Source: Ferruginibacter lapsinanis
GTDB taxonomy: Bacteria; Bacteroidota; Bacteroidia; Chitinophagales; Chitinophagaceae
DNA length: 64,000 bases
Direction: 5' to 3'
Assembly: GCF_020783315.1 (NCBI RefSeq)
Contig: NZ_CP086063.1
Coordinates: forward strand, 2,158,501-2,222,500
The position numbers and the translations under genes were made by a program. Position 1 is the first letter of the stretch. Every line of letters begins with the position of its first letter. Positions 27,217-35,714 of this stretch are shown here, in pieces. The notes beneath the pieces were generated by a model. That model saw nothing but the letters and a program-made list of their open reading frames with translations. It was not told where the DNA came from and did not search any database.

Positions 27217-28332
27217 CTACCTGTCGATATCCGGTATTACCAGATCCAGTGTTCCCATCATTGCTACCAGGTCTCCGAGTTTGCTGCCTCTGGCCATATG
27301 GTCGAGTGCAGACAAGTTTGAGAATCCCGGTGATCGGAATTTTATCCTATAGGGTGTAGTACCACCTTCACTTACAATGTAAACACCGAATTCACCACGG
27401 GCTGTTTCTACTCTTGTATAAAATTCTCCTTTGGGTAATTTTAATACAGCTTTAGTTTTTGCTACAAAATCTCCTTCGGGAATATTGTCGATCAACTGTT
27501 CAATAATTCTGATCGATTGTTTCATTTCACGGATACGTATCATATATCGGGCAAAAGAATCTCCTGCTGTTTCCAGCACTTCTTCAAAATTGAGCTGGCC
27601 ATAAATTCCATATGGATAGATCTTTCTTACATCACAACTTACTCCGCTGCCTCTCAATACAGGCCCCGAACAACCATACGCAATTGCATCTTCAGGAGAT
27701 ATGTAACCAATACCTTTCATTCTGTTTTGAAAAATAATATTACCGGTTACCAGTTCATCATATTCATCGATCTTTCTTTTGAACAGTATTATAAATTCTT
27801 TTACTTTTCTTTGGAAATCTGGATGCAGGTCCTGCATTACTCCTCCGGGTACCATGTAATTCATGGTTAGTCTTGCGCCGCAGGTTTCTTCCATGATCTC
27901 GTTGATAGCTTCTCTCTCTCTGAAAGCGTGAAAGAAAGGAGTGAAGGCGCCGAGGTCCATTGCCATTGCACCCCACCATAATTCATGTGATGCGATCCTT
28001 GTCAGTTCATCCATTAATACCCTTATCACTTCTGCTCTTGCCGGCACTTCTATCTGCATTCCTTTTTCAACACATAACGCACATGCATGGTTGTTAATAT
28101 GAGCAGAGAGGTAATCCATTCTGCTTGTTACATAAATGAATTGGCGGTACGTTAAACTCTCACACATTTTTTCAATAGAGCGATGGATATACCCCAAGTG
28201 TGGTTCTATCTTTTTTATAGTCTCACCATTCAACGTAATGACCAGGTGCAAGACGCCATGTGTGGCAGGATGCTGGGGTCCTACGTTGATGATCAGATCA
28301 CCTTCTGTTGTTGTGCCTATTTCTTCAACCAT
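27217..28332 (-). CDS. nuoD: NADH-quinone oxidoreductase subunit D
   Basis: 371 aa, 49-kDa-type Q-module subunit. VGPQHPATHGVLHL carries the quinone-site His, followed by PHLGYIHRSIEKMCE, MDYLSAHINNHACALCVEK and the end GDLVAMMGTLDLVIPDIDR. nuoC and nuoD are separate genes, one base apart. Confidence 0.97.
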   Translation of the reverse strand: MVEEIGTTTEGDLIINVGPQHPATHGVLHLVITLNGETIKKIEPHLGYIHRSIEKMCESLTYRQFIYVTSRMDYLSAHINNHACALCVEKGMQIEVPARAEVIRVLMDELTRIASHELWWGAMAMDLGAFTPFFHAFREREAINEIMEETCGARLTMNYMVPGGVMQDLHPDFQRKVKEFIILFKRKIDEYDELVTGNIIFQNRMKGIGYISPEDAIAYGCSGPVLRGSGVSCDVRKIYPYGIYGQLNFEEVLETAGDSFARYMIRIREMKQSIRIIEQLIDNIPEGDFVAKTKAVLKLPKGEFYTRVETARGEFGVYIVSEGGTTPYRIKFRSPGFSNLSALDHMARGSKLGDLVAMMGTLDLVIPDIDR

Positions 28333-28333
28333 A

Positions 28334-28792
28334 TCAGAGTTTGATCATGTTTATAGGGTCTTCAAAATCTTTTAACATCGGATTTTTTCCTTCCCATCCG
28401 TCGGGCAATATCAATAAGCGCAGATCTGGATGGTTCAAAAATTTTACTCCAAACATTTCATACACTTCTCTTTCATGAAATTCTGCAGTTGGCCATATTT
28501 GGGAGACTGTTTCTATTTCAGGTTTACTTTTATCCAATTTTACTTTTACCACTATATTGTGATGGTAGGTGGTAGAAGATAAGTGATAGACTACCGTTAA
28601 ATGTGTTTTCCAGTCAATGCATGTAAGACAAAAAAGTTGGTCTAAATGCAATACGTCGTTGTTTCGTAATTGCTTTGCAAATGATAACCAATCTGCAGGT
28701 TCAACATTTACATTCAGCCATTCTCCTTCTTCTTCATAAACAGCATTTGGCAACAACACCGTTATTATATTTTTTAAAACATCGTTTTCCAT
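28334..28792 (-). CDS. nuoC: NADH-quinone oxidoreductase subunit C
   Basis: 152 aa, 30-kDa-type subunit. Conserved TVSQIWPTAEFHEREVYEMFGVKFLNHPDLRLLILPDGWEGKNPMLKDF. Six bases separate it from nuoB. Confidence 0.95.
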   Translation of the reverse strand: MENDVLKNIITVLLPNAVYEEEGEWLNVNVEPADWLSFAKQLRNNDVLHLDQLFCLTCIDWKTHLTVVYHLSSTTYHHNIVVKVKLDKSKPEIETVSQIWPTAEFHEREVYEMFGVKFLNHPDLRLLILPDGWEGKNPMLKDFEDPINMIKL

Positions 28793-28798
28793 GATGGA

Positions 28799-29335
28799 TC
28801 AAGGTTTTGATTTTATTTGTTCTCTGGTTAAACCACTTTTTATTTTTTCCTGCAGGCTTATCAATGCATGTAATAAAGCTTCGGGTCTTGGTGGGCATCC
28901 TGCTACATACACATCTACCGGTATCACATGGTCAGCACCTTTTACAACAGAATAAGTATTATAGAAAAAAGGCCCGCCACTAATGGCGCAGGCTCCCATT
29001 GCTATTACATATTTAGGGTCACCCATTTGGTCGTACAATCTTTTTAAAACAGGGGCCATTTTATTTACAATCGTTCCTGCAATAATGATTACGTCTGCCT
29101 GACGTGGAGAAGCTCTTGCTACTTCAAATCCAAATCTGGAAAAATCATATTTGGCGCCAGCTACAGCCATATATTCAATACCACAACAACTGGTGGCAAA
29201 AGTTAGCGGCCACAATGAATTGGATCGGGCCCAATTGACCAGATCGTCTAACTTACTCAAAACAATTCCACCTCCGGGGGTTTCATGAATCTTCCCTGGG
29301 AAATCAGTTTTTTCTATATGTTGATTTACTTCCAT
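28799..29335 (-). CDS. nuoB: NADH-quinone oxidoreductase subunit B ([4Fe-4S] N2)
   Basis: 178 aa. N2 ligands are visible in [17 protein letters not shown] and [27 protein letters not shown] and [16 protein letters not shown] also match the family. It overlaps nuoA by 10 bp. Confidence 0.97.
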   Translation of the reverse strand: MEVNQHIEKTDFPGKIHETPGGGIVLSKLDDLVNWARSNSLWPLTFATSCCGIEYMAVAGAKYDFSRFGFEVARASPRQADVIIIAGTIVNKMAPVLKRLYDQMGDPKYVIAMGACAISGGPFFYNTYSVVKGADHVIPVDVYVAGCPPRPEALLHALISLQEKIKSGLTREQIKSKP

Positions 29336-29676
29336 TTCAGTGCATCTTTTTTATGTGCATATAAAAATCCCATGAATAATATGAAGAAGAAAATAAGTAC
29401 TTCAACAAAAGCAAGCCAGCCTACTTTTTTTGCTACTACGGCCCATGGGTAAAGAAATACCAACTCTACATCAAAAATTAGGAATATCAGTGCAAACAAG
29501 TAATAGCCTACATTTAATTGAACCCAGGTTTTTCCTATAGTAGGAATACCACATTCATACGGCTCTCCTTTTTGAGGATTAGTGGTAGATTTTGTTACAA
29601 TTTTAGCGATAAGAATTGCGATAGAAGAGAAAGCTAGTGCAGCTAAAATCAAAATGATCATTGAAGAGGCTCCCAT
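29326..29676 (-). CDS. nuoA: NADH-quinone oxidoreductase subunit A
   Basis: 116 aa, three membrane helices. Conserved [46 protein letters not shown]. First gene of the operon; the promoter region upstream carries the two-box FNR-like site. Confidence 0.96.
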   Translation of the reverse strand: MGASSMIILILAALAFSSIAILIAKIVTKSTTNPQKGEPYECGIPTIGKTWVQLNVGYYLFALIFLIFDVELVFLYPWAVVAKKVGWLAFVEVLIFFFILFMGFLYAHKKDALKWK

Positions 29677-29714
29677 ACTATAAATTCAATTGGTTAAATA
29701 CGAATTTCGTAGAG

Positions 29715-29779
29715 CAAGATTAAACCTATTCAGGTTTTATTTTCATGATTTTTATCTTATTCAACCATGATTTGAGTCA
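29715..29779 (-). promoter_or_regulatory. Two-box FNR-like site and -7 element of the complex I operon
   Basis: Distal box TGATTTGAGTCA (29768-29779, perfect) and proximal box TGATTTTTATCT (29746-29757, one base off), 22 bp apart. The -7-like element TAATCTTG reads 29722 to 29715, 29.5 bp from the proximal centre. The nuoA start is 38 bp further. The rest of the divergent 414-bp spacer (29780-30065) shows nothing else I can name. Confidence 0.65.
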
Positions 29780-30065
29780 TGCTTGCTTTAATTGATTTCT
29801 CCTCTTTAAGATAAAAGATAAAAATAAAAAAGGGGTAAGTTTAAGTTACGTAATTACTTTCATTCAAATTACAAATGATAAATTTCTATTAATATACAAT
29901 ATTTATTGCGGTTGATAATGGATAGGATATGTTGTTTAAAAAGTAGATTTTATGTGTGTAGATATATTCTAACATGATAAGATAGAAGTGATATACAGGA
30001 AAGGCTTGTATTACTTGTAAATAATGCTACAATTGTTGTAAAAGAGGCGTACAAAATATTAAAAC

Positions 30066-30073
30066 TACCTTTG
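30066..30073 (+). promoter_or_regulatory. -7 element of the DEAD-box helicase gene
   Basis: Perfect TACCTTTG 17 bp before the ATG. No clear -33 TTTG at the usual distance and no FNR-like box. Confidence 0.5.
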
Positions 30074-30090
30074 CCTCTTATTTTATAGAT

Positions 30091-31419
30091 ATGACATTTG
30101 ATGATTTGAATTTAAATACGCCTTTGCTGACGGCATTGGATGATCTTGGGTATACCAATCCTACTACTATACAGCACAAGGTTTTTCCGATTGTAATGTC
30201 TGGAAGAGATGTGTGTGGTATCGCACAAACCGGTACGGGTAAAACATTCGCTTACTTATTACCTTGCCTTCGCCAATGGAAATTCAGTAAAGATAAAGCT
30301 CCGCAGATTCTGGTCATTGTGCCTACAAGAGAGTTGGTAGCGCAGGTAGTGGAGACTGTAAAAAAATTGACCACATATATGAGTGTAACTGTAGTGGGAG
30401 TATATGGTGGTGCAAATATCAATACACAAAAGCTGGAAGTAGAAAAAGGATTGGATGTGTTGGTTGCTACGCCGGGAAGATTATATGATCTGGCAATGGC
30501 AGGTGCATTTAAAATAAAGACGATCAAAAAATTGGTGATTGATGAAGTAGATGAAATGTTGAATCTTGGATTCAGAACTCAATTGAAAAACATACTGGAT
30601 CTGTTGCCGGAAAAAAGACAAAATCTTTTGTTCTCTGCAACGATTACCGAAGAAGTGGAAACATTGATAGAGGCTTATTTTAATGATCCTATCAGAGTTG
30701 AAGCGGCGCCGACAGGAACGCCGTTGGAAAACATTATTCAGTCTGCTTATGAAGTGCCTAATTTTTATACGAAAGTGAATTTACTGGAGTTGTTATTGAC
30801 CGAAGATACAAGCATGACTAAGGTGTTGGTTTTTGCGGCAACCAAACAATTAGCAGATCAGTTGTACGAACAATTGGAAAATAAATTTCCGGGTACAGCG
30901 GGAGTGATACATTCTAACAAAGAGCAGAATCATCGTTTTAATACAGTGAAACAATTTCAGGAGGGTAATTACAGATTTATTATTGCTACGGATATAGTTG
31001 CAAGAGGAATTGATATTGCTGAAGTAACACATGTGATCAATTTCGATACACCGGAAGTGCCGGAAAATTATATTCATAGAATTGGTCGTACAGGCAGGTT
31101 TGACAAAAAAGGTATTGCCATTACTTTCGTTACTGAAAAAGAAAAGCCATTAAAAGAGTCGATAGAAACACTGATGAAGTATCAGATACCTATTGAGCCA
31201 TTACCTGCTCATCTTATCATCTCTGATGTGCTAACCGAAGATGAAATTCCTAAGGTTTACATGAAAACGATCCAGGTGAAATTGCCCAATAAAGATGGTG
31301 TTGGTCCTGCTTTTCATGAGAAGTCTGCTAAAAACAGTAAAGTGAATTTTATTGTAAAGAAGAAAGACAGAATGATGAAGAAATATGGAAAGCCCAAAAC
31401 AAGGGGCCAAAAAAAATAG
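30091..31419 (+). CDS. DEAD-box-family ATP-dependent RNA helicase (DEVD variant)
   Basis: 442 aa. Q motif region (YTNPTTIQ), Walker A AQTGTGKT (45-52), PTRELVAQV, TPGRLYD, motif II D151-E-V-D, SAT (LFSATI), and motif VI HRIGRTGR are all present. Motif II reads DEVD where the family normally has DEAD. A basic C-terminal tail ends KKKDRMMKKYGKPKTRGQKK. Likely unwinds RNA in ribosome assembly or mRNA turnover, as in RhlE/CshA-type proteins. Confidence 0.92.
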   Translation: MTFDDLNLNTPLLTALDDLGYTNPTTIQHKVFPIVMSGRDVCGIAQTGTGKTFAYLLPCLRQWKFSKDKAPQILVIVPTRELVAQVVETVKKLTTYMSVTVVGVYGGANINTQKLEVEKGLDVLVATPGRLYDLAMAGAFKIKTIKKLVIDEVDEMLNLGFRTQLKNILDLLPEKRQNLLFSATITEEVETLIEAYFNDPIRVEAAPTGTPLENIIQSAYEVPNFYTKVNLLELLLTEDTSMTKVLVFAATKQLADQLYEQLENKFPGTAGVIHSNKEQNHRFNTVKQFQEGNYRFIIATDIVARGIDIAEVTHVINFDTPEVPENYIHRIGRTGRFDKKGIAITFVTEKEKPLKESIETLMKYQIPIEPLPAHLIISDVLTEDEIPKVYMKTIQVKLPNKDGVGPAFHEKSAKNSKVNFIVKKKDRMMKKYGKPKTRGQKK

Positions 31420-31428
31420 ATATGCTGA

Positions 31429-31860
31429 TTACCCCATCAAGTAAGCCAGCCCATCATTAACTGTTTCACAAAGATCGCTTACTTTCTTCTTCTGACACAT
31501 TGCTTTAAATTGATCACGGATGATCTTGTAATCGTTATGCATAGGGCAGGGGTGTGTAGCGGAACATTTACTTAATCCAAGACCGCATTGTTCAAAAACT
31601 TCTTTGCCATCAATGGCGTCAATGATCTTAATGATCGGCTGATTCTTTTGTTTAACAGAAATATAAAATCCGCCGGTAGGGCCTTTGGCGCTATTGATCA
31701 CTTCTTCTTTTACTAATGTTTGCAGCATTTTACCAACCGTATGTTCGCTTGCATCAATAAATTCTGCAATTTCTTTTATCCCGGCTTTCTCTCCTGATTC
31801 AAATTTTGAAGCAAGGTAGATAACTGCTTTAATGGCTGTTGTACAAGTAAGACTAAGCAT
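31429..31860 (-). CDS. Rrf2-family Fe-S transcriptional regulator (NsrR/IscR-like)
   Basis: 143 aa. Winged helix with IAEFIDASEHTVGKMLQTLVKEEVINSAKGPTGGFYIS, then three Cys for a possible Fe-S cluster, C92, C99 and C105 (C-x6-C-x5-C). Last gene of an operon ric-DUF2249-NnrS-DUF59-Rrf2, abutting the DUF59 gene with no gap. It probably senses NO or Fe-S status and controls its own operon. Confidence 0.88.
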   Translation of the reverse strand: MLSLTCTTAIKAVIYLASKFESGEKAGIKEIAEFIDASEHTVGKMLQTLVKEEVINSAKGPTGGFYISVKQKNQPIIKIIDAIDGKEVFEQCGLGLSKCSATHPCPMHNDYKIIRDQFKAMCQKKKVSDLCETVNDGLAYLMG

Positions 31861-32190
31861 TTATTTTTCGTTTAAAAATTCACGTCCTTCTATAGAGATC
31901 ATTTCATTATTCCAGGGCGGATCAAAAGTTAATTCAACTATTGCATCATATTTCGGAAAAGTAGTTGTCAGCGTTTCTTTTACCGCATTGGTGATAGATT
32001 CTCCCATGGGACAAAATTGCGTAGTTAATGTCATTGTGCAATAAATTTTATTCGTTGCATCATCAAAGTCAATTTGGCAGATCAATCCCAGGTCAACAAT
32101 ATTCAATCCTATTTCGGGGTCCACTACATCTTGCAGGGATGCCAGTGCTATAGTGCATTGTATATTGTTATTTGTAATTACGTTCATCAT
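31861..32190 (-). CDS. DUF59/MIP18-family Fe-S cluster assembly factor (SufT/PaaD-like)
   Basis: 109 aa. LQDVVDPEIGLNIVDLGLI and LTTQFCPMGESITNAV are the family landmarks; the Cys in TTQFCPMG is the conserved one. It overlaps the upstream NnrS-like gene by four bases (ATGA). Likely helps load Fe-S clusters onto client proteins, which fits an Fe-S repair operon. Confidence 0.88.
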   Translation of the reverse strand: MMNVITNNNIQCTIALASLQDVVDPEIGLNIVDLGLICQIDFDDATNKIYCTMTLTTQFCPMGESITNAVKETLTTTFPKYDAIVELTFDPPWNNEMISIEGREFLNEK

Positions 32191-33479
32191 GACATGGCCG
32201 GTTTGTGCAACAGCAATTTTATTACATTCCAGTTATACAACAAAGAAGTTACAAATAATAATGCGGCCGCAATTTGTAAAACAGGAATGGAATGTATAAG
32301 AATGCCTGTTGTAAATAAAACAAATCCCAGGATATAGGCTATACTCATCCACTTGAAAATTGTATTATTAAATAAGTCTTTTGGATTGGGCATTTTACCT
32401 TTTCCTGCCAGGTGATGATATACTTTATTCCAGACAATAAATGGTAAGGTCTTAAATGTCATACCTAATATAATAGCTGTTATCCATCCAAAGAAAATAA
32501 TAAATCCATAACCGAGAACAAGGCTGATGTTTTCTTTAATGGTAAAGATGAGTAAAGTGATAATGATGGCTAAAGAAAGAAGCGGTAACAACATCATTAA
32601 TATAGATAATAAAGAGACTTTCATTTGTTCATCGACTTTTTTTCGAATACGCTGCCGATAAGATCGTATACAGAAATCGCCAAACAATATGATTGCCGTG
32701 CCTACAGCCAACAGAGGAATGGTGAGGAGTGATTTGTTGGCTGTGTACAGAAAGGCCGACACGAATGCAAGTAATCCGCCATTTATCAGTCCGTATATCC
32801 ACCAGAGTTGTCGGGTGTTGTTGTATTTAGAGATCAGAAACATTGGTATCAATCGGGAGCCGACACCGATCACCAATAACAGGAACCAACCTACAATACC
32901 AATATGTGCATGCAGCGGAAGATAATCCAGTGAATTTTTTGGCATTACTGAAAAGCTGAAATTATATAGAAGTAATAACCCTACAATGGCGGTGGTCAGT
33001 AACCATAACGTAGCGGTGAAAATAAAAAAAGCGTGAACATTTTCATATTTGCTCTTTACCATACTTACCGCAAGGTTGATGAGAAAGCTGATGATGGCAA
33101 CAATCACTAATATGCCGCCGCACTGTGTATGTAGCCCCACATCAAAAACATAAAATCCATGAACTAAAAAAGGTATGCCGATCGCGGCTGAAGCGAATGA
33201 AATGTATGCCAGTACATTACTATATAATTTACTTTCTATCAATACCGGCACCAATTGATGACTGGCACCAAGTATCATCATAGTGCCCCAGCCGAGAGCC
33301 ATGATATGTGTAATGGCTAATGTGTGCGGATGAAAATAATGGCCCGTAAAATCGCCAGCTGACAATAATAACAGAAGACAGGCGACCAGAAATGCAATAG
33401 CTGCGTACGCATAAAATGGCAGTACTACTTTCCAAGAAGTGGTGGTTGATGTATCTGTATTTCCTATTGTAGTAAACAT
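32187..33479 (-). CDS. Polytopic haem-copper/NnrS-like membrane protein
   Basis: 430 aa with about 12 membrane helices. His-rich helices resemble NnrS or oxidase subunit I-like proteins: HYFHPHTLAITHIMALGWGTMMILGASHQLVPVLIE and LPLHAHIGIVGWFLLLVIGVGSRLIPMFLIS. In Bacteroidota such proteins sit next to ric and Rrf2 genes and are tied to NO stress. No catalytic oxidase Cu-B/Tyr site can be claimed. Co-transcribed with the neighbours (one-base gap and four-base overlap). Confidence 0.75.
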   Translation of the reverse strand: MFTTIGNTDTSTTTSWKVVLPFYAYAAIAFLVACLLLLLSAGDFTGHYFHPHTLAITHIMALGWGTMMILGASHQLVPVLIESKLYSNVLAYISFASAAIGIPFLVHGFYVFDVGLHTQCGGILVIVAIISFLINLAVSMVKSKYENVHAFFIFTATLWLLTTAIVGLLLLYNFSFSVMPKNSLDYLPLHAHIGIVGWFLLLVIGVGSRLIPMFLISKYNNTRQLWWIYGLINGGLLAFVSAFLYTANKSLLTIPLLAVGTAIILFGDFCIRSYRQRIRKKVDEQMKVSLLSILMMLLPLLSLAIIITLLIFTIKENISLVLGYGFIIFFGWITAIILGMTFKTLPFIVWNKVYHHLAGKGKMPNPKDLFNNTIFKWMSIAYILGFVLFTTGILIHSIPVLQIAAALLFVTSLLYNWNVIKLLLHKPAMS

Positions 33480-33480
33480 G

Positions 33481-34299
33481 TCAGTCTTTATAGATCAATA
33501 AATGTACTTCTGCACCGCTGATCTCTTTGATGCGATAGCTGAACTGCTGTTCCTCTAGTTCTGGTAAAAGAAAAACCGGAATGCGTTTATGATAAACAAA
33601 CAGTGCGTTATCGATTGGTAATGTTGCCAATGCTTCCAGTATGGCATGCATGGGTAAAGGCATTTCCAATTGTCTTACATCAACAGTTTTTGTTTTTCCG
33701 GCAAAACGCTTCAATATTTCATCCCAAGCTGCAGAATGATCAGACTCTTTATTATCAGCCACCATGAAAGCGTTGACATTATTATAAAAATAGGTATTTA
33801 CTAATTCATCACTGATAGTTTCTGTATAAGATTCGAATCCACGTTTACTGAGCAGGAGTATTAAAGGGGTAGGTTCAAAACTATTGATGATCTTTAAAAT
33901 AAAACCTTGTTTTAAAGTTTTTATACTTTCCATGATCACATTGAGAGGATCTTTACCCGTTTCAATGATCGGTCTTACATCGAGTTGAAAGATCTTGTCA
34001 GCAGATATATTTTTCATAAAATCGGGAGCAGGTTTATTGTCCTGTCCTTTTTCGATCTCGATTATTGTTGTTGTGTCAATGTCAAAACCTAAAGGTTGCA
34101 ACTTATTGAAAAAATCATCTATGTTGCAACCACTTAGTTTTGAAGCCATAGCGATACTGGTTCTTGCAGCTATCACTTTTCGCAGTATGGGGTTTCTCAA
34201 TTTTGTAAACTTTGGTGATATGCTCACAATGGTTTCAAGTGCATCGGGATGCAGTTTCAGTAATGTGCCTATTTTAGTATTAGCATTGATCGGTATCAT
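33481..34299 (-). CDS. DUF1858 plus two DUF2249 domains, nitrosative-stress associated
   Basis: 272 aa. An N-terminal DUF1858-like domain (KIGTLLKLHPDALETIVSISPKFTKLRNPILR) is followed by two DUF2249-like halves (LDVRPIIETGKDPLNVIMESIKTL and VDVRQLEMPLPMHAILEALATL), each with the DVR start. The second DUF2249 aligns in pattern with the N-terminal domain of the Ric protein encoded upstream. Function unknown; the operon points to Fe-S repair or denitrification stress. Confidence 0.82.
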   Translation of the reverse strand: MIPINANTKIGTLLKLHPDALETIVSISPKFTKLRNPILRKVIAARTSIAMASKLSGCNIDDFFNKLQPLGFDIDTTTIIEIEKGQDNKPAPDFMKNISADKIFQLDVRPIIETGKDPLNVIMESIKTLKQGFILKIINSFEPTPLILLLSKRGFESYTETISDELVNTYFYNNVNAFMVADNKESDHSAAWDEILKRFAGKTKTVDVRQLEMPLPMHAILEALATLPIDNALFVYHKRIPVFLLPELEEQQFSYRIKEISGAEVHLLIYKD

Positions 34300-34335
34300 T
34301 GTTCAAAGTTTTTCAGCAATCAGTTAATTGTTTTT

Positions 34336-35298
34336 TTAGTCGTTCAATTGTTTTTCTATCTTCAGTGCTTTTGGAAACAGGATATTGTTTTCAAGATGAA
34401 TATGCAAATGAAGATCTTCTTCAAATTCATCCAGCATACGGTATAATAAACTGTAACTGGCGCAGGCATCTTCAGGCAATAAATAATTATTGGAAATTTT
34501 TCTGATCTCATCCAGATGCTTACCAACCAGTTCATGCTCCATTTCCATCAGGTTAATTGGGTTTTGTACTGTGCCGAAATGAGCTGCATGTAATGGTTGA
34601 ATGCTATTAACAGAAAATACCAGTTCTTTAATATATGGGAACAATACTTTTTCTTCTTTAACCAAATGCGCCGTTAACTCTGCATATATTTCTTCCACTA
34701 ATTGATTGATGCGTATCAATTCAGGATGATGGCTGCCATGTACTTTCATTACTTTGTTGGCATAGGTTTTAATATCGGGTAAAGTCTTTCTTACATAGCT
34801 GTGATGAGTGTTAACTATATAATCGGCCAGAAAATCCAGGTTCCAATCTCCATAAGGTATCGGACGTGATGAAGGCAATCTGTCTGCTTGTTGCAACTCT
34901 TGTTCAACTTTAGTTACGTCTAATCCTTTTTCTGCACAGGCTTCTTTTACTGTTTTCTTTCCTCCACAACAAAAATCTAGTCCGTACTTTTTAAATACCT
35001 GAGCTTTGCGTAGGTCTTTTGCAGCAATTTCTCCAAGTGTTTGATCATTTTCACCCAAGATCTTTTTTGATATTTTAACTTTCCACCATTCCGGCCCTTG
35101 CTCCAGATATTCCCAGGTAAATATATTACCTCTTTCACCTAATAGTTGATAGTACAGTGGTTTAGGATCATGATCATTATGGATGATCAAATTTTCTCCT
35201 TCCGCCAGTTCGTCGAAACGTACAAAGATGGTTGGGTGTTTTTGCCTTGGTTCCAGCAGGGTTACGTTAAGAATATTTTCTGTCAATGTTGTTTCCAT
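34336..35298 (-). CDS. ric: Iron-sulfur cluster repair di-iron protein Ric/ScdA with extra DUF2249 domain
   Basis: 320 aa. DUF2249-like N-terminus (about 20-85), ScdA_N domain with LGEIAAKDLRKAQVFKKYGLDFCCGGKKTV (about 105-140), then a hemerythrin-like di-iron domain with NTHHSYVRK, HGSHHPELI, HLVKEEKVLFPYI, MEHELVGKHL and HIHLENNILFPKAL. Ric repairs Fe-S clusters damaged by NO or oxidants. First gene of the five-gene operon. Confidence 0.92.
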   Translation of the reverse strand: METTLTENILNVTLLEPRQKHPTIFVRFDELAEGENLIIHNDHDPKPLYYQLLGERGNIFTWEYLEQGPEWWKVKISKKILGENDQTLGEIAAKDLRKAQVFKKYGLDFCCGGKKTVKEACAEKGLDVTKVEQELQQADRLPSSRPIPYGDWNLDFLADYIVNTHHSYVRKTLPDIKTYANKVMKVHGSHHPELIRINQLVEEIYAELTAHLVKEEKVLFPYIKELVFSVNSIQPLHAAHFGTVQNPINLMEMEHELVGKHLDEIRKISNNYLLPEDACASYSLLYRMLDEFEEDLHLHIHLENNILFPKALKIEKQLND

Positions 35299-35325
35299 GA
35301 TTTTTATTTTAAGATTAATTGATAC

Positions 35326-35333
35326 AACAAAGA
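35326..35333 (-). promoter_or_regulatory. -7 element of the ric operon
   Basis: Perfect TATCTTTG read on the minus strand from 35333 to 35326, 27 bp before the ric ATG. Confidence 0.7.
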
Positions 35334-35339
35334 TAGGGG

Positions 35340-35383
35340 TCTTATTTTAATAAAAGTAATTAAATACTTTTATTAAAATAAGA
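35340..35383 (-). promoter_or_regulatory. Perfect 19-bp dyad in the ric promoter, likely operator
   Basis: Arms 35340-35358 and 35365-35383 are exact reverse complements around a 6-bp centre (ATTAAA). The centre lies 28.5 bp upstream of the -7 element, near -40, so a bound protein would overlap the -33 region. It is not a TGAY-N4-RTCA site, so another regulator is implied; the Rrf2 protein of this operon or a Crp-family NO sensor are candidates. Confidence 0.7.
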
Positions 35384-35714
35384 TTACAGTTTTCTGACAA
35401 TTCATTGATTGCTTATTTGACTAAAAGATCAAGGATATTATTTGGAATTGATTGTTAATGAGTGAAATGTACTATCGTAAATATTTTATGGTTATCACCC
35501 AGAGGGGGGTATGATATATTTCATAATGATTATATGAGAAAAGTCATAGCGATGCCTTTATATTAGTTATACATTCACATTCTGACAGGCTATTCAATAC
35601 GGCCTGATCGTGTTAGTTTGTTTTGTTTTTTACCTTCTCGTTACTCTGTGAATGATTTCGGCAATGTTATTTGCTGAAAAATGCTGCGTATTTAATGATC
35701 TAAATACAGTCTAT
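35384..35714. other. Intergenic region upstream of the response regulator-Crp gene
   Basis: AT-rich spacer of about 330 bp. It has scattered TGAC/TGAT words (35395, 35406, 35512, 35582), but none forms the two-box pattern at the right distance from a -7 element. A GGGGGG run lies at 35503-35508. No clear promoter or RNA was recognised. Confidence 0.4.

Noticed and set aside
35395..35600. Several TGAC/TGAT words upstream of the receiver-Crp gene suggesting autoregulation
   Set aside because: No pair has both the 22-bp spacing and a TAnnTTTG-like element at the expected distance.
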